Counted from the stretch's first letter, positions 7,093-16,471 are shown. The stretch: DNA of 64,000 bases from Mucilaginibacter pedocola (GCF_002013915.1 NZ_MBTF01000013.1:1-64000); one strand, 5' to 3'. Translations and numbers: made by a program. The notes: a model not told the origin generated them from the sequence alone.

Positions 7093-8727
7093 TTAAAAAT
7101 CGTGGTACAAATTCCTAAACGATGTTCTCACCCCGAAGGTTAGTACCATATTACGCTTATCGGCAATGGTGTTTTTCTCTACACGGTATAAGCCGCCCAA
7201 TTCGAAACGGAGGTTGTATTTGGGGTTCATCAGGAACGATACAGTACCCTCGGCGTAGTACAAATCGGTTTTAATGCCTTGTGCAATTTTTGATGTTGGC
7301 GTGGTTACCTCGTAGGGGGCGTTAATGTTTTTGCCATTGTTTTCGCCGGTGGCATCTAAACCGTATTTGGCGTAATTCAGTTGCCCCTGCAAATCGAAAC
7401 GGCCTATCGAATAATTCAGCAAACCAACAAACTCTTTAAAGTTGGCACCCAGCGGGTGTGCAAGCGGGTCGCCATAGAAAGTGTAGCTGGCCAGCATGTT
7501 GGCATCCGAGTAGGTGTATGGCTTCACGGTATTAAACTCGAACAGGTAGCTCAGGTTTTTTGCTCCTGCCAAATCGCCGCCGCGAACGCCAACTTGGTAG
7601 CCATTGCTGCTTTTGCTTGGTCCGCCTGCGGCCTTTTGGTTATCCAGTATCACTTGTGCATACAGGGCATTCTTGTTGAATATTTTGTACTTTCCCGTAA
7701 AGCCGAACAATACATTGTTGGGCGTAACCTTATTGTTGCCGCTGGTGAAGAATAAGGGGTTGATGTAATTAATATCAAACCCGTGGCGGTTGTCAACATC
7801 GTCGGCTTCGGGCGTTACCACTGCGTTGAAGAAGCCTAATGAAAGGCTCTTGGTAGCATTCCAGTCAAAGTAATGGTAAATGGCGTACTTGCGGCGATTG
7901 CTGCCAAAATCGTCAAACTTTGGTGCTTTTATATCCTGCAGGTAGGTCCACATCATCATGTACTGCACGGGGCCAATATTGGCAGTAGCGCGCAGGAAAG
8001 GATAATTGGCCGCAAAATCCGATAGGAGCAGCGAGCGGTAGCCATCGCCTATAAAGGTTTTATCCTGGCCTAAGGTTACATTAAGGTATTTATTTGGCGT
8101 GTATGATAGCAGGGCCGTTACGTACGACCAATCCTTCTGTGGTTTACCAAAACTGCGGTCGTAAGCCAGGCCCGGCACAAATTCTGTAGTATTTACATAG
8201 TCATTGTAATAAGAAGGGAATATGGCCTGATTTTCGAAAGCGCTGGTGTAGAATGAGAACTTACTGCCAATGGTACCACCTACCTGGAAACCGCGCGTGT
8301 TAATACCAAGCGGAGTTTTTAAGATATACCCGAAAGGCTTAAAGTTGCTCGGCATATCTTTACCATCTTTAAAATCTTTCCCAAAGGTGTTATCAATCAA
8401 TATATCTGCATAAAAAGTATACTCCTTATCGTCTACCTGCAGCAAATGCTCGTTGAATAGCTTTCGTTCTACCCAGTTGCGGTCTTTTTTTACCCCCAGG
8501 TTCATCAACTCGGTGTAACGGTTGGTGAGCGAGCTGTCTACCAAAAACGGCCTCAGCGATGTATGCATACCATTAGTGGTAGAATAAACCTCTGCGTTAA
8601 ATTTTTGGTAAAATTGATAAGATTGCGGTAGGTAAACCGATTGAGCCTTAGTTACTCCGGTAAAAAACAGCAGCCCGGCAATTAGCAGTGTAAATTTGCG
8701 CGGCAACAGGGGTTTATGTTTTTGCAT
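7093..8727 (-). CDS. Outer-membrane beta-barrel protein, RemB / Wzi-like
   Basis: The 544-residue protein has a signal peptide (KFTLLIAGLLFFTGVTKAQ) followed by a long barrel-like sequence of alternating aromatic and polar strands. It ends in the FRNLYHDF type aromatic terminus expected of outer-membrane barrels. Segments such as GQDKTFIGDGYRSLLLSDFA and YPFLRATANIGPVQYM match my memory of the gliding-motility RemB / capsule-assembly Wzi-like family of Bacteroidota. The ATG at 8727 is preferred over the ATG at 8769 because the signal peptide follows it directly. No other gliding genes are nearby. A role in surface polysaccharide or adhesin handling is inference. Confidence 0.75.
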   Translation of the reverse strand: MQKHKPLLPRKFTLLIAGLLFFTGVTKAQSVYLPQSYQFYQKFNAEVYSTTNGMHTSLRPFLVDSSLTNRYTELMNLGVKKDRNWVERKLFNEHLLQVDDKEYTFYADILIDNTFGKDFKDGKDMPSNFKPFGYILKTPLGINTRGFQVGGTIGSKFSFYTSAFENQAIFPSYYNDYVNTTEFVPGLAYDRSFGKPQKDWSYVTALLSYTPNKYLNVTLGQDKTFIGDGYRSLLLSDFAANYPFLRATANIGPVQYMMMWTYLQDIKAPKFDDFGSNRRKYAIYHYFDWNATKSLSLGFFNAVVTPEADDVDNRHGFDINYINPLFFTSGNNKVTPNNVLFGFTGKYKIFNKNALYAQVILDNQKAAGGPSKSSNGYQVGVRGGDLAGAKNLSYLFEFNTVKPYTYSDANMLASYTFYGDPLAHPLGANFKEFVGLLNYSIGRFDLQGQLNYAKYGLDATGENNGKNINAPYEVTTPTSKIAQGIKTDLYYAEGTVSFLMNPKYNLRFELGGLYRVEKNTIADKRNMVLTFGVRTSFRNLYHDF

Positions 8728-8901
8728 CGCAACAAAATAAGTATTATTTATTGTAACATTAAAATGCAAGGGGCAATTAAATATTAATACTTAGGCACAG
8801 GCGTTAATTTGTGTTAAATTTGTTAACAGAAGCCCCATAACAACCAAATAATTTATAAAATTACTGATATTTGCCCGCGCTTTATCAGCACCTTACAGTA
8901 C

Positions 8902-11900
8902 ATGCAATACAACAAAATTAACAACCTTTTAGGCTGGCTTTGCTTCGTTATAGCCTCTGCAACTTACATTTTAACTTTAGAGCCATCGGTAAGCTTTTGG
9001 GATTGCGGCGAGTTTATCTCCTGCGCCTACCGCCTGCAGGTATCGCACCAGCCGGGCTACCCTATGTTTGCCATGTTGGGCAAAGTAATGTCGTTGCTAT
9101 CGTTTGGCGATAATACCAAGGTGCCCTTCTATACTAACATGGGTTCGGCATTGGCAAGTGGTGCTACGGTAATGTTCCTGTTTTGGAGCATTACGGCTAT
9201 GGCCAAAAAACTGGTTGCCGGCCGCGAGAAAGATTTTGGCGATTCGGCCACCATGCTCATCATGGCCTCGGGCCTGGTAGGGGCATTGGCTTTTACTTAT
9301 ACCGATACTTTTTGGTTTTCGGCCGTGGAGACCATCGTTTTCGCGCTATCGTCACTTTGTATTGCTGTAATCTTCTGGGGTATTCTGAAATGGGAGGCCC
9401 ATGCCGATGAGCCGGGTGCCGACCGCTGGATAGTTTTCATAGCCTATGTAATGGGCCTCTCGATAGGTATACACCTGCTTAACTTGCTTACCATACCTGC
9501 CATTGGGCTGGTGTACTACTTCCGCAGGTATAAAAATGTTACTACCAAAAGCGCTTTTATGGCCTTTTTGGTAAGTGTGGTTATCTTGGGCGTGGTACAA
9601 TACGGTATACGCGGTTACACGGTAAAATTTGCTGCCTATTTCGATCTGTTTTTCGTGAACAATCTGGGCCTGGGCTTCGGTACCGGTGCGTTGTTCTTTT
9701 TATTGCTGTTGATAGGTGCTATTGTTTTCGGTATTGTGTACAGCATCCGCAACAAAAAGCCTGTGCTTAATTTGGCTATGCTTTGCGTGGCGGTTATATA
9801 CTTTGGCTACGGCTCGTTCGCTTATATTCCTATCCGTGCAACTGCTAATCCGGATCTGAATAACTCGCACCCTGATAACGCCTTTACCATGTACGGTTAC
9901 CTTAACCGTATACAGTATGGCGAAAACCCGCTGCTGTTTGGGCAATATTACGATGCCCAGGTTACCGACCAAACCGAAGGCAATATTATTTACCGCAAAG
10001 GCGAAAAGAAATACGAAGTTGCCGGCAAACGCCCTAATTACGTTTACGACCATACCACTTTGTTCCCCCGTATGTACAGCAGCGATGGCAACGACGTGAA
10101 CTTTTACAAACAGTGGCTCAATATCCCCGAAGGGCAAAAACCAAACTTCGGTACCAACCTTAGCTGGCTGGCCAGCTGGCAGATATACCAAATGTATGTG
10201 CGCTACTTTATGTGGAACTTTGTTGGCCGCTATAACGACCAGGATGGCCAAACCAGCACCGAAGGTATTGACGGTAACTGGACCAGCGGTTGGTTGGATG
10301 GTGGCAAGCATCTGCCGCAGTCGTTACTGAAGGACCCTACGTATACCCCGCTTTACGCTTTGCCGCTGATAGTAGGCTTGTCAGGTATGCTCTATCACTT
10401 CAACCGTAACCAGCGCGATGCACTCATTATAGCCTTACTGTGGTTCTTTACCGGTATTGCGGTAGTGCTTTACGTTAACCAGGCGTCTACGCAGCCGCGC
10501 GAGCGCGATTACTCGTACGTTGGCTCGTTTTATGCTTTTGCTATATGGATAGGGCTGGCTGTAATAGCCATTGCCGATACCTTGCGGAAGAAATTGAATA
10601 TAAAGATAGCCACCGGTATAGCCTTTGTGTTTTGTATTTTGGTTTGCCCTGTATTAATGGCAAAGCAGGAATGGCGCGCTCACGACCGCTCTACTAAAAT
10701 GACACCGCACGATATGGCTTATAATTACCTTATTTCGTGCCCGCCAAACGCCATTTTATTTACCTATGGCGATAACGATACTTACAGCCTTTGGTACGAC
10801 CAGGAAGTGGAAGGCATACGCCCCGATGTACGCATTGTAAACCTGAGCCTGTTCACCGGAGATTGGTACATCCGCCAGATGCAACGCCCCATGAACCAGA
10901 GTGCGCCACTACCTATTACCATGCCTTACGATAAGTATAAAGAGGGCGTGCGCGATATCATATATTACAATGACAGTAAAATTGCAGGTTACTCGCCTAT
11001 AAAAGATGTGTTCGAGTTTATCACCTCAGACGACCATAACCTGCAGGGGCAAAACCAGGCCGGCGAGTACATGAACTACCTGCCTACTAAAAGCTTTAAA
11101 ATAGATATTAACCCTAAGGATGTGTTAGATAACCACGTAATTACCACCGACCAGGCAGGCCGCCTGGATAGCGCAATGCGATGGAAATACACCTCTAACT
11201 ACGTTACTAAAGAGAACCTGGCCATTTTTGATATACTGGCCCATAACAACTGGAAACGCCCTATTTGTTTCACCACCACTATTGGTAACGATAACCTGAT
11301 AGGCCTGCAGCCATACTTGTATAAAGAAGGCTTCACATACCGCCTTATTCCGTTCAAGCCAGATACTGCTAACCATAACCAGTTGGGCAAAACCAATACT
11401 TTGGTGATGTATGATAACGTGATGAACAAATTCAAGTTTGGCAACTTTAAAACGGCTAAGTATCTGGATCACGAATCGGTAAATATGTTTTACCCTGTTA
11501 TGATGACCACGTTTTTGGATTTGGCCACCAACCTGGAAGCAGAAGGCCATGGCGACCTTGCGCTGAAAGCCCTGCATAAATTTGATGCAGAGATGCCAAA
11601 CCTATACCCATATATTGATGTAACCGGCCGCAAAATGTACATGGCCGAAATAGCCTACCGCTTAGGCGATATTACCTTAGGTAACAAGTTTACCAACGAG
11701 ATAAATGCGCATTTGGTAGACCAGCTTGATTTTAACTACTACAACCTGCAGCACAACCAGCAATACCTTAACCAGCGCGATGTACAGATAAGCATGCAGG
11801 TGTTAAGCAACCTTGCCGATTACCTGCAGCAGCACCACCAGGATGCACTATACAAAAAGCTGGATGCTGAGTTTAAAGGCTACGCAACCAAGTTTGCGCC

Positions 11901-11922
11901 AATAATGCAGATGGGGGAGTAA
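8902..11922 (+). CDS. DUF2723 (GT117) polytopic membrane glycosyltransferase-like protein
   Basis: The 1006-residue protein has an N-terminal membrane region with about ten or more hydrophobic helices, then a soluble C-terminal part of about 400 residues. The first loop contains SFWDCGEFISCAYRLQV, with acidic residues typical of GT-C enzymes. DUF2723 is shared with human TMEM260, reported as a protein O-mannosyltransferase, so transfer of a sugar from a lipid-linked donor to exported proteins is the best guess for the bacterial protein. It stands alone and is followed by a good terminator. The donor and acceptors cannot be seen. Confidence 0.85.
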   Translation: MQYNKINNLLGWLCFVIASATYILTLEPSVSFWDCGEFISCAYRLQVSHQPGYPMFAMLGKVMSLLSFGDNTKVPFYTNMGSALASGATVMFLFWSITAMAKKLVAGREKDFGDSATMLIMASGLVGALAFTYTDTFWFSAVETIVFALSSLCIAVIFWGILKWEAHADEPGADRWIVFIAYVMGLSIGIHLLNLLTIPAIGLVYYFRRYKNVTTKSAFMAFLVSVVILGVVQYGIRGYTVKFAAYFDLFFVNNLGLGFGTGALFFLLLLIGAIVFGIVYSIRNKKPVLNLAMLCVAVIYFGYGSFAYIPIRATANPDLNNSHPDNAFTMYGYLNRIQYGENPLLFGQYYDAQVTDQTEGNIIYRKGEKKYEVAGKRPNYVYDHTTLFPRMYSSDGNDVNFYKQWLNIPEGQKPNFGTNLSWLASWQIYQMYVRYFMWNFVGRYNDQDGQTSTEGIDGNWTSGWLDGGKHLPQSLLKDPTYTPLYALPLIVGLSGMLYHFNRNQRDALIIALLWFFTGIAVVLYVNQASTQPRERDYSYVGSFYAFAIWIGLAVIAIADTLRKKLNIKIATGIAFVFCILVCPVLMAKQEWRAHDRSTKMTPHDMAYNYLISCPPNAILFTYGDNDTYSLWYDQEVEGIRPDVRIVNLSLFTGDWYIRQMQRPMNQSAPLPITMPYDKYKEGVRDIIYYNDSKIAGYSPIKDVFEFITSDDHNLQGQNQAGEYMNYLPTKSFKIDINPKDVLDNHVITTDQAGRLDSAMRWKYTSNYVTKENLAIFDILAHNNWKRPICFTTTIGNDNLIGLQPYLYKEGFTYRLIPFKPDTANHNQLGKTNTLVMYDNVMNKFKFGNFKTAKYLDHESVNMFYPVMMTTFLDLATNLEAEGHGDLALKALHKFDAEMPNLYPYIDVTGRKMYMAEIAYRLGDITLGNKFTNEINAHLVDQLDFNYYNLQHNQQYLNQRDVQISMQVLSNLADYLQQHHQDALYKKLDAEFKGYATKFAPIMQMGE

Positions 11923-11936
11923 GGCTTTCTGATAAT

Positions 11937-11972
11937 AAAAAAACGCCATCCTTATAGGGGTGGCGTTTTTTG
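11937..11972 (+). terminator. Intrinsic terminator after the DUF2723 gene
   Basis: AAAAAACGCCATCC and GGGTGGCGTTTTTT form a GC-rich stem with a short loop (TTATAG) and a T run, 15 bp after the stop codon. Confidence 0.88.
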
Positions 11973-12051
11973 TTGAAAAGATATTTTTAAAAACCTCTGC
12001 GGCCGGTTATCGGTTTTCTAAATTCGTAACATTAAAAAAACATCTACCGCC

Positions 12052-12828
12052 ATGCCCGAACTACCCGATCTTCAAGCCTTCGCCCGCAACCTCGATAAAA
12101 AATTAGCCGGTAAAACGCTGAAACATATTGTTGTACACAACGCCAAAAAGCTAAACGTAACTAAAGAAGAATTAAGTGCTAAACTGGAGAAGCAAACACT
12201 GAAGCAAATTTACCGCGATGGCAAAGAGCTTTACATCAAATTCAGCGAGGGCGATATTTTAGCCCTACACCTGATGCTGCATGGTAAGCTGTTTTTGTTT
12301 GAAGGGAAAAACGAGAACAAATACAGCATCATCGAACTGCTTTTTACTGATGACAGCGGTTTGGTGCTTACCGATTTCCAGGGAATTGCTACGCCTACTT
12401 TAAACCCGGGTGAGAAAGAAGCGCCCGATGCTGTGGACGAAAATGCCGGTTTCGACTACCTGAAAGCGAAGCTGGGTAAAACCAAAACCAATGTAAAAAC
12501 GGTGTTACTCGATCAAAAGATCATTCGTGGTATTGGTAACGCTTACGCCGACGAAATTTTGTGGGATGCCGGTATTTCGCCCTTTTCGGCAAGCAATAAA
12601 CTACCCGAAGAGAAGATAAAGGACCTGGTGAAATCCATTCATTTAGTTCTAAAAGAAGCTGAAAAACAAATACTTAAATCGAATCCGGATATTATTAACG
12701 GCGAGGTGAGGGATTTTATGCTCATCCATAATTCCAAAAAGAAGGAAAGCCCCAATGGTGCACCTATTTTGATAAAAGAGGCCGGGCGTAAAACCTATTA
12801 TACCGAGGAGCAAACGCTTTATAGCTAA
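12052..12828 (+). CDS. Fpg/Nei-family DNA glycosylase homologue without zinc-finger cysteines
   Basis: The 258-residue protein begins MPELPDLQ, retaining the proline-2 nucleophile and glutamate-3 of formamidopyrimidine glycosylases. It has an H2TH-like segment (IIRGIGNAYADEILWDAGISP). The C-terminal region keeps the RKTYYTEEQTLY beta-hairpin shape of the Fpg zinc finger, but all four cysteines are missing; the whole protein contains no cysteine. Zincless-finger Fpg/Nei enzymes are known, so excision of damaged bases with AP-lyase activity remains plausible. A second member of the family with a more normal finger lies at 45629-46366. Confidence 0.82.
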   Translation: MPELPDLQAFARNLDKKLAGKTLKHIVVHNAKKLNVTKEELSAKLEKQTLKQIYRDGKELYIKFSEGDILALHLMLHGKLFLFEGKNENKYSIIELLFTDDSGLVLTDFQGIATPTLNPGEKEAPDAVDENAGFDYLKAKLGKTKTNVKTVLLDQKIIRGIGNAYADEILWDAGISPFSASNKLPEEKIKDLVKSIHLVLKEAEKQILKSNPDIINGEVRDFMLIHNSKKKESPNGAPILIKEAGRKTYYTEEQTLYS

Positions 12829-12912
12829 TAGGTGTAAGCTTTGTGTTAGTTGGTGCACTAATCGGCACGCTGCTTGCGTTTTAACTGGCAGATAAATTAA
12901 TTAACACAAAAT

Positions 12913-13173
12913 ATGGCACACATCCTTACATTCGCCCTCCACTTGTTTGTTGTTGCTATGATAGCTGCATTTATTGTTGGCTCGGTAACCGCCCTTTCCG
13001 GTACTTACGACCACTGGGGCAACCGATATGTTTTAAAAGCACGCCGAAGCCGTTTAATCCGCGAACGAGCCCGTGCCGCCCGCCGCGACGGTGTATATAA
13101 AAATGTAACGCCTTTTAAGGCCAAAAAAATAAATAAACGTTCGGAGTTTTATTTGGTACGCCAGGCAGCTTAG
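12913..13173 (+). CDS. Small single-pass membrane protein, function unknown
   Basis: The 86-residue protein has one N-terminal hydrophobic helix (about 5-28) followed by a very basic tail rich in Arg and Lys (KARRSRLIRERARAARR). I do not recognise a family. It is preceded by an 84-bp gap after the glycosylase gene and followed by a terminator-like hairpin. The length and the clear membrane/basic-tail division support it being real. Confidence 0.6.
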   Translation: MAHILTFALHLFVVAMIAAFIVGSVTALSGTYDHWGNRYVLKARRSRLIRERARAARRDGVYKNVTPFKAKKINKRSEFYLVRQAA

Positions 13174-13202
13174 AAAGCGCCCGCTACGAGAGTTTATAGA
13201 GG

Positions 13203-13232
13203 AGCCCCTGGCATTGCCATGGGCTTTTGTTT
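13203..13232 (+). terminator. Intrinsic terminator
   Basis: GCCCCTGG and CCATGGGC pair around the CATTG loop with one mismatch, followed by TTTTGTTT. It lies 30 bp after the small membrane protein gene. Confidence 0.6.
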
Positions 13233-13328
13233 GTGTTGTAATTTATTTATTTACAGTTATTTATAAACGAAAATACCACAAACATTAACCCGCATGTTAT
13301 GTTATTTAACTAAAATAATAACACAACA

Positions 13329-13811
13329 ATGGGAACATTACAGCATATCCAGCACCAGATATCAGCGCTTAACGACCTGATAAAGATCAATAACGACCGC
13401 ATTACCGGTTATCAAAAAGCGATAGAAGGCACTACCGATGCCAGCCTGAAGGCTGTATTTACCGGCTACACCGACCAAAGCCGCGGCTACGTAAACGAAC
13501 TTAACGAGTATGTGCATGTGCTGGGCGGCTCGCCGGCCGATGGTACTACGCTATCGGGCAAGTTTTACCACACCTGGATGGATGTTAAATCTGCATTCAG
13601 CAAAAAGGACGACCATTCGGTACTATCTGATTGCGAATACGGCGAAGATATAGCCAAAACGGCCTACCGCAAAGCTTTAGATGATAAGGAGTTGATATGG
13701 GAAGACGGTAAGGTAGTAAACCTGCTCACCAATCATCTGAATGGTTTAAAAATGGCACACGATGCTATTAAGGCCCTGCGCGATTCGGTAAAAGAAAAAC
13801 AGGAGGCATAA
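13329..13811 (+). CDS. PA2169-family (DUF2383) four-helix-bundle protein
   Basis: The 160-residue protein is mainly helical and matches the DUF2383/PA2169 pattern. It starts with a helix containing LNDLIKINNDRITGYQKA and has a conserved GGSPADGTTLSGKFYHTWMD segment in the middle, followed by the CEYGEDIAKTAYRKAL helix. The fold is ferritin-like. The family is often found among general stress genes, but its activity is not established. A second small gene starts 2 nt after its stop codon. Confidence 0.88.
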   Translation: MGTLQHIQHQISALNDLIKINNDRITGYQKAIEGTTDASLKAVFTGYTDQSRGYVNELNEYVHVLGGSPADGTTLSGKFYHTWMDVKSAFSKKDDHSVLSDCEYGEDIAKTAYRKALDDKELIWEDGKVVNLLTNHLNGLKMAHDAIKALRDSVKEKQEA

Positions 13812-13813
13812 TT

Positions 13814-14134
13814 ATGGATAGCCCCGATCAGGATTTTTTGAAAGAATACAAACCGCTGCATGTACCGCACCGGTTTGATGCAGAAGCGTCGCTGCAGGAT
13901 AACGTAGTATACGCCCTTGCCCAATTAGAGCATGCTACCGCCGGCGAAGTAGCCAAAATGCTTGATGAATTTGAGCCCGAAACAGACATTGCCACCCATC
14001 AAATGCACGCCGAAGAAGTGCTTGGCCATTTATTTGATAAAGGCCTGATAAAAGGCGATGATAGTGCTGACAGGGTATACAATCTCAGCAAAATACTCAC
14101 CCAAAACTCGGGCAAGGCGGATGCCTTGTTTTGA
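13814..14134 (+). CDS. Small winged-helix-like protein, function unknown
   Basis: The 106-residue protein contains a helix pattern (VVYALAQLEHATAGEVAKML, then EEVLGHLFDKGLIKG) that looks like a winged helix. I cannot assign a family. It starts 2 nt after the DUF2383 gene stop, so the two form an operon; a stress-related role is inference from that neighbour. Confidence 0.65.
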   Translation: MDSPDQDFLKEYKPLHVPHRFDAEASLQDNVVYALAQLEHATAGEVAKMLDEFEPETDIATHQMHAEEVLGHLFDKGLIKGDDSADRVYNLSKILTQNSGKADALF

Positions 14135-14149
14135 TAACAGCATTTTCAT

Positions 14150-14303
14150 TCTAATCATCTCTACAACCCGCAATCCGCGGGTGTCGACTTTCTCTGCTTT
14201 ACAAAGAGGGTGCAGAAATTCGAAATAGTGCAGCTTACCCTCTTTCCGCTTGCGGAGAGAGGGTCGCCCAGCGATAGCGTAGGCGGGGTGAATAAAATCG
14301 CGA
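14150..14303. repeat. Palindromic intergenic repeat (ACCCTCTTTCCGC type)
   Basis: It contains several nested hairpins: CCCGCAATCCGCGGG, then AAAGAGGGTGCA facing TGCAGCTTACCCTCTTT, then CTCTTTCCGCTTGCGGAGAG, ending GGGTCGCCCAGCG. It lies between convergent genes and has no coding signal. I recognise the last part as a repeat type common in Bacteroidota genomes. Confidence 0.55.
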
Positions 14304-14322
14304 GCTTTTAATCGACGAATGA

Positions 14323-14715
14323 TCAAGGCGCCGTAGGCGCAACCGGCGTTACCGACATTACGCTATCTACAACAAAAACACTTACGCCGCGCCATGGTAG
14401 GGTGTGCAGGTATTCTTTATAGTGCAGGTCCATCATGGCACCGGCGCTATGGTTAAGTTTGTCGGCAACTTTTTCATCGGTTACCGAAAACATAAATTCG
14501 TTTGATGTGATACCACCGTTTTGCGATTGCGAGCGTATGCCCGATTGGATGAGGCGGCCCTCATAGGTTTTAAACATATAACCCTTTTTTACAAAGTAGT
14601 TCAGAGTTCCGGCTTTAGTACCTTCGCCAAAAACAAAGTAATAACGGTAGTATATTACGCCCGTTAAAACCACTAAAAGTACAAGGATAACTATCGTAAA
14701 AATGCGGCCTTTCAT
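14323..14715 (-). CDS. Membrane-anchored conserved hypothetical protein
   Basis: The 130-residue protein has an N-terminal membrane anchor (IFTIVILVLLVVLTGVIYY) and a small soluble domain with YVFGEG-like and YEGRLIQSG motifs, ending HYKEYLHTLPWRGVS then VVDSV. I recognise it as a conserved protein of Bacteroidota. Database entries have sometimes labelled it 6-phosphogluconate dehydrogenase, but it is far too short and lacks a nucleotide-binding motif, so that name should not be used. The role is unknown. Confidence 0.75.
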   Translation of the reverse strand: MKGRIFTIVILVLLVVLTGVIYYRYYFVFGEGTKAGTLNYFVKKGYMFKTYEGRLIQSGIRSQSQNGGITSNEFMFSVTDEKVADKLNHSAGAMMDLHYKEYLHTLPWRGVSVFVVDSVMSVTPVAPTAP

Positions 14716-14755
14716 ATCAATGGGTTTTGTTACGTAAAGCTAACGCAAATGCAGG

Positions 14756-15391
14756 TTATAAGTTTAAAAAATAATCAGTCAGCGATTTAAAATCGTCAAA
14801 CTTCTCGTCATAGTCGTTAGTTTGGCCAAAACCATAGCTCACAAATACAAAGGGGATACCCGCTAAGCGGCTTTGGTGCCCGTCGCCTTCGGTATCGCCT
14901 ACGTAAACAGGTGCTTTCAAATCGTACTTATCGGCCAGTAGTTTGATGTTATGCTGCTTGGGCATAAAGTTTATGCCGTAAGCAATTTCGTCGGTAATGT
15001 GCGCGTCTATGCCAGCCCAATCTATAAACTGGCGGATAACGCCGGCGGCACAATTGCTCAGTATAAATAGCTGGTATTTTTCGGCAAGTTGCGCCAACCC
15101 CTCCTTTACGCCATCGTAAAGTATGCCGCCCATTTGGGGGATAAGCACTTTGCGTTTCTCATTCACCTGGCCATATATTTCCCAGCGTTTTTCGGGCTCA
15201 AAATCGGGCATCATTACTTCAACCACTTTTTTGCCTTCCCAACCCACCATGCCCGAAAGCTGTTGGCGGCTTACTTTTTTATCGATGCCCAGTTCTTCGA
15301 ACATTACGTTCCACGAGTGTGCGTAAGTGTCAACAGCATCCCAAAGGGTGCCATCCATATCAAAAATGAGGCTGTCGGGTTTTGTAAGCAT
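14756..15391 (-). CDS. HAD-family hydrolase (phosphoglycolate phosphatase-like)
   Basis: The 211-residue protein shows motif I FDMDGTLWD (residues 10-18), motif II ILSNC, the lysine region FMPKQHN and motif IV VGDTEGDG. A helical cap lies between residues 20 and 85. These are features of subfamily I HAD phosphatases acting on small phosphorylated metabolites. The neighbouring genes do not name the substrate. A TATCTTTG promoter box lies 20 nt upstream. Confidence 0.88.
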   Translation of the reverse strand: MLTKPDSLIFDMDGTLWDAVDTYAHSWNVMFEELGIDKKVSRQQLSGMVGWEGKKVVEVMMPDFEPEKRWEIYGQVNEKRKVLIPQMGGILYDGVKEGLAQLAEKYQLFILSNCAAGVIRQFIDWAGIDAHITDEIAYGINFMPKQHNIKLLADKYDLKAPVYVGDTEGDGHQSRLAGIPFVFVSYGFGQTNDYDEKFDDFKSLTDYFLNL

Positions 15392-15410
15392 GTGTTTGTT
15401 TATTTAATCG

Positions 15411-15418
15411 CAAAGATA
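15411..15418 (-). promoter_or_regulatory. TATCTTTG -7 box of the HAD hydrolase gene
   Basis: The minus-strand octamer fits TAnnTTTG and ends 19 nt before the start codon. An AT-rich fragment of the TTCGTGTT..AATTCGTG repeat type follows upstream to about 15475. Confidence 0.5.
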
Positions 15419-15498
15419 TTTGAGTGAACACGAATTTCACTAACGGAATCAAATTATCACAAATCACGAGCAAAATATGCCACCTTATAATTTATTCA

Positions 15499-16158
15499 CT
15501 ATAAGTAGCATTCAATAGCCCTGCGCCACAGGTAATAGCCAACGCTGTTAAAGTGTATACCATCAATGGTTGCAGCTCTATCGAGTTCGCCATTTTTAGC
15601 AAGGGCACTGTATAGATCAATGTAGATAACGTTTTTATCCTTTGCGAGGGTCTCTATCCTTCCGTTTAAAGGCAGTATCTGCTTGTTTAAGTAGCTCGAA
15701 TCGGTAGGCATTATCGATTGCATGTAGATAGTGGTTTTGGGAGATTCGGCCTTAACCATATCCAGCATTTTAGCAATGTTGTTGTAAGCTACCTCGCTGC
15801 CCAGGTTTTTACGGAGGTCGTTTATGCCGCCTTCCAAAAATATTTTATTGGGGTGCCTTTTTACTATTTGCTGCAAATGTGTAATAAGGCCTGAGGTGGT
15901 TATGCCGGCTTGCCCGCAATTTTTGATATGAGGGTTGTTAAAAGCCTCTTGCAACGGGAAACCATAAGTAAGGCTTGTGCCTAAAAATATCACGTCGGCG
16001 GTGTCGGGTTTCTCGCTAAGTAGTCTTGTTAGGTTATTTACCGGCGGGTGAAAAAAGTCGTGGTTGCTGTAGTAAATCCGCTTGCCTACAAAAAACATCA
16101 CGAAGGCAACGTTCAGTAAGATCGATATGCCGAGGGCGATGTTTTTCTTTTTATTCAT
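15499..16158 (-). CDS. SGNH/GDSL-type hydrolase, membrane-anchored or secreted
   Basis: The 219-residue protein has an N-terminal hydrophobic segment (IALGISILLNVAFVMFFVG). The SGNH blocks follow: VIFLGTSLTYG (block I serine, with the GDS motif as GTS), GQAG (block II glycine), GGINDL (block III asparagine) and DGIHFN (block V Asp and His). The family hydrolyses esters such as acetyl groups on sugars or lipids. The ATG at 16158 is chosen over an upstream ATG at 16176 because a TATATTTG promoter box lies between them, which would remove the longer start from the mRNA. Confidence 0.88.
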   Translation of the reverse strand: MNKKKNIALGISILLNVAFVMFFVGKRIYYSNHDFFHPPVNNLTRLLSEKPDTADVIFLGTSLTYGFPLQEAFNNPHIKNCGQAGITTSGLITHLQQIVKRHPNKIFLEGGINDLRKNLGSEVAYNNIAKMLDMVKAESPKTTIYMQSIMPTDSSYLNKQILPLNGRIETLAKDKNVIYIDLYSALAKNGELDRAATIDGIHFNSVGYYLWRRAIECYL

Positions 16159-16162
16159 GTAG

Positions 16163-16170
16163 CAAATATA
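16163..16170 (-). promoter_or_regulatory. TATATTTG -7 box ending 4 nt before the SGNH gene start
   Basis: The minus-strand octamer is a perfect TAnnTTTG match, and the sequence CTAC separates it from ATG. The transcript would begin at or next to the start codon. No clear -33 TTTG is seen. Confidence 0.55.
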
Positions 16171-16201
16171 TAACATTGAGCTTTCGGGGTGATTAGTTGA
16201 A

Positions 16202-16386
16202 GTGGTTATTTAACCACAGAGGTTCGCAGAGAGCCTTGCAAATGACCTAAAAGTTAGAAAGCGAGTTGAATTTATAGATAACGCAAGTTCTTTTACTTTG
16301 CGGCTTAGCGCTTTTGCGTGAGTAAATAACCACAATATGAGTTCTTTGTGAACCTCTGCGTAACCTCTGTGCCCCTCTGCGTTAAA
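16202..16386. repeat. Family B palindrome, copy 1 (ACCACAGAGG type)
   Basis: The left end reads GTGGTTATTTAACCACAGAG and GGTTCGCAGAG; the right end has GAACCTCTGCG, CCTCTGTG and CTCTGCGTTAAA. An internal AAATAACCAC repeats the terminus. It occupies most of the gap between the SGNH and DUF2130 genes, which point away from each other. No gene is seen in the gap. Confidence 0.72.
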
Positions 16387-16471
16387 AAGCGCCACACTCA
16401 AAAAACTAAAATTTTGAGCATTTTATTCACAATCTTTAGCGTAATCCGACTTAAATTATCAGATTTGTGTT

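Noticed and set aside
9700..10311. 203-codon open frame antisense to the DUF2723 gene
   Set aside because: It is a shadow of a clear gene with no motifs or start signal.
14323..14715. Label 6-phosphogluconate dehydrogenase for the membrane-anchored protein
   Set aside because: The protein is 130 residues long with a membrane anchor and no NADP-binding motif.
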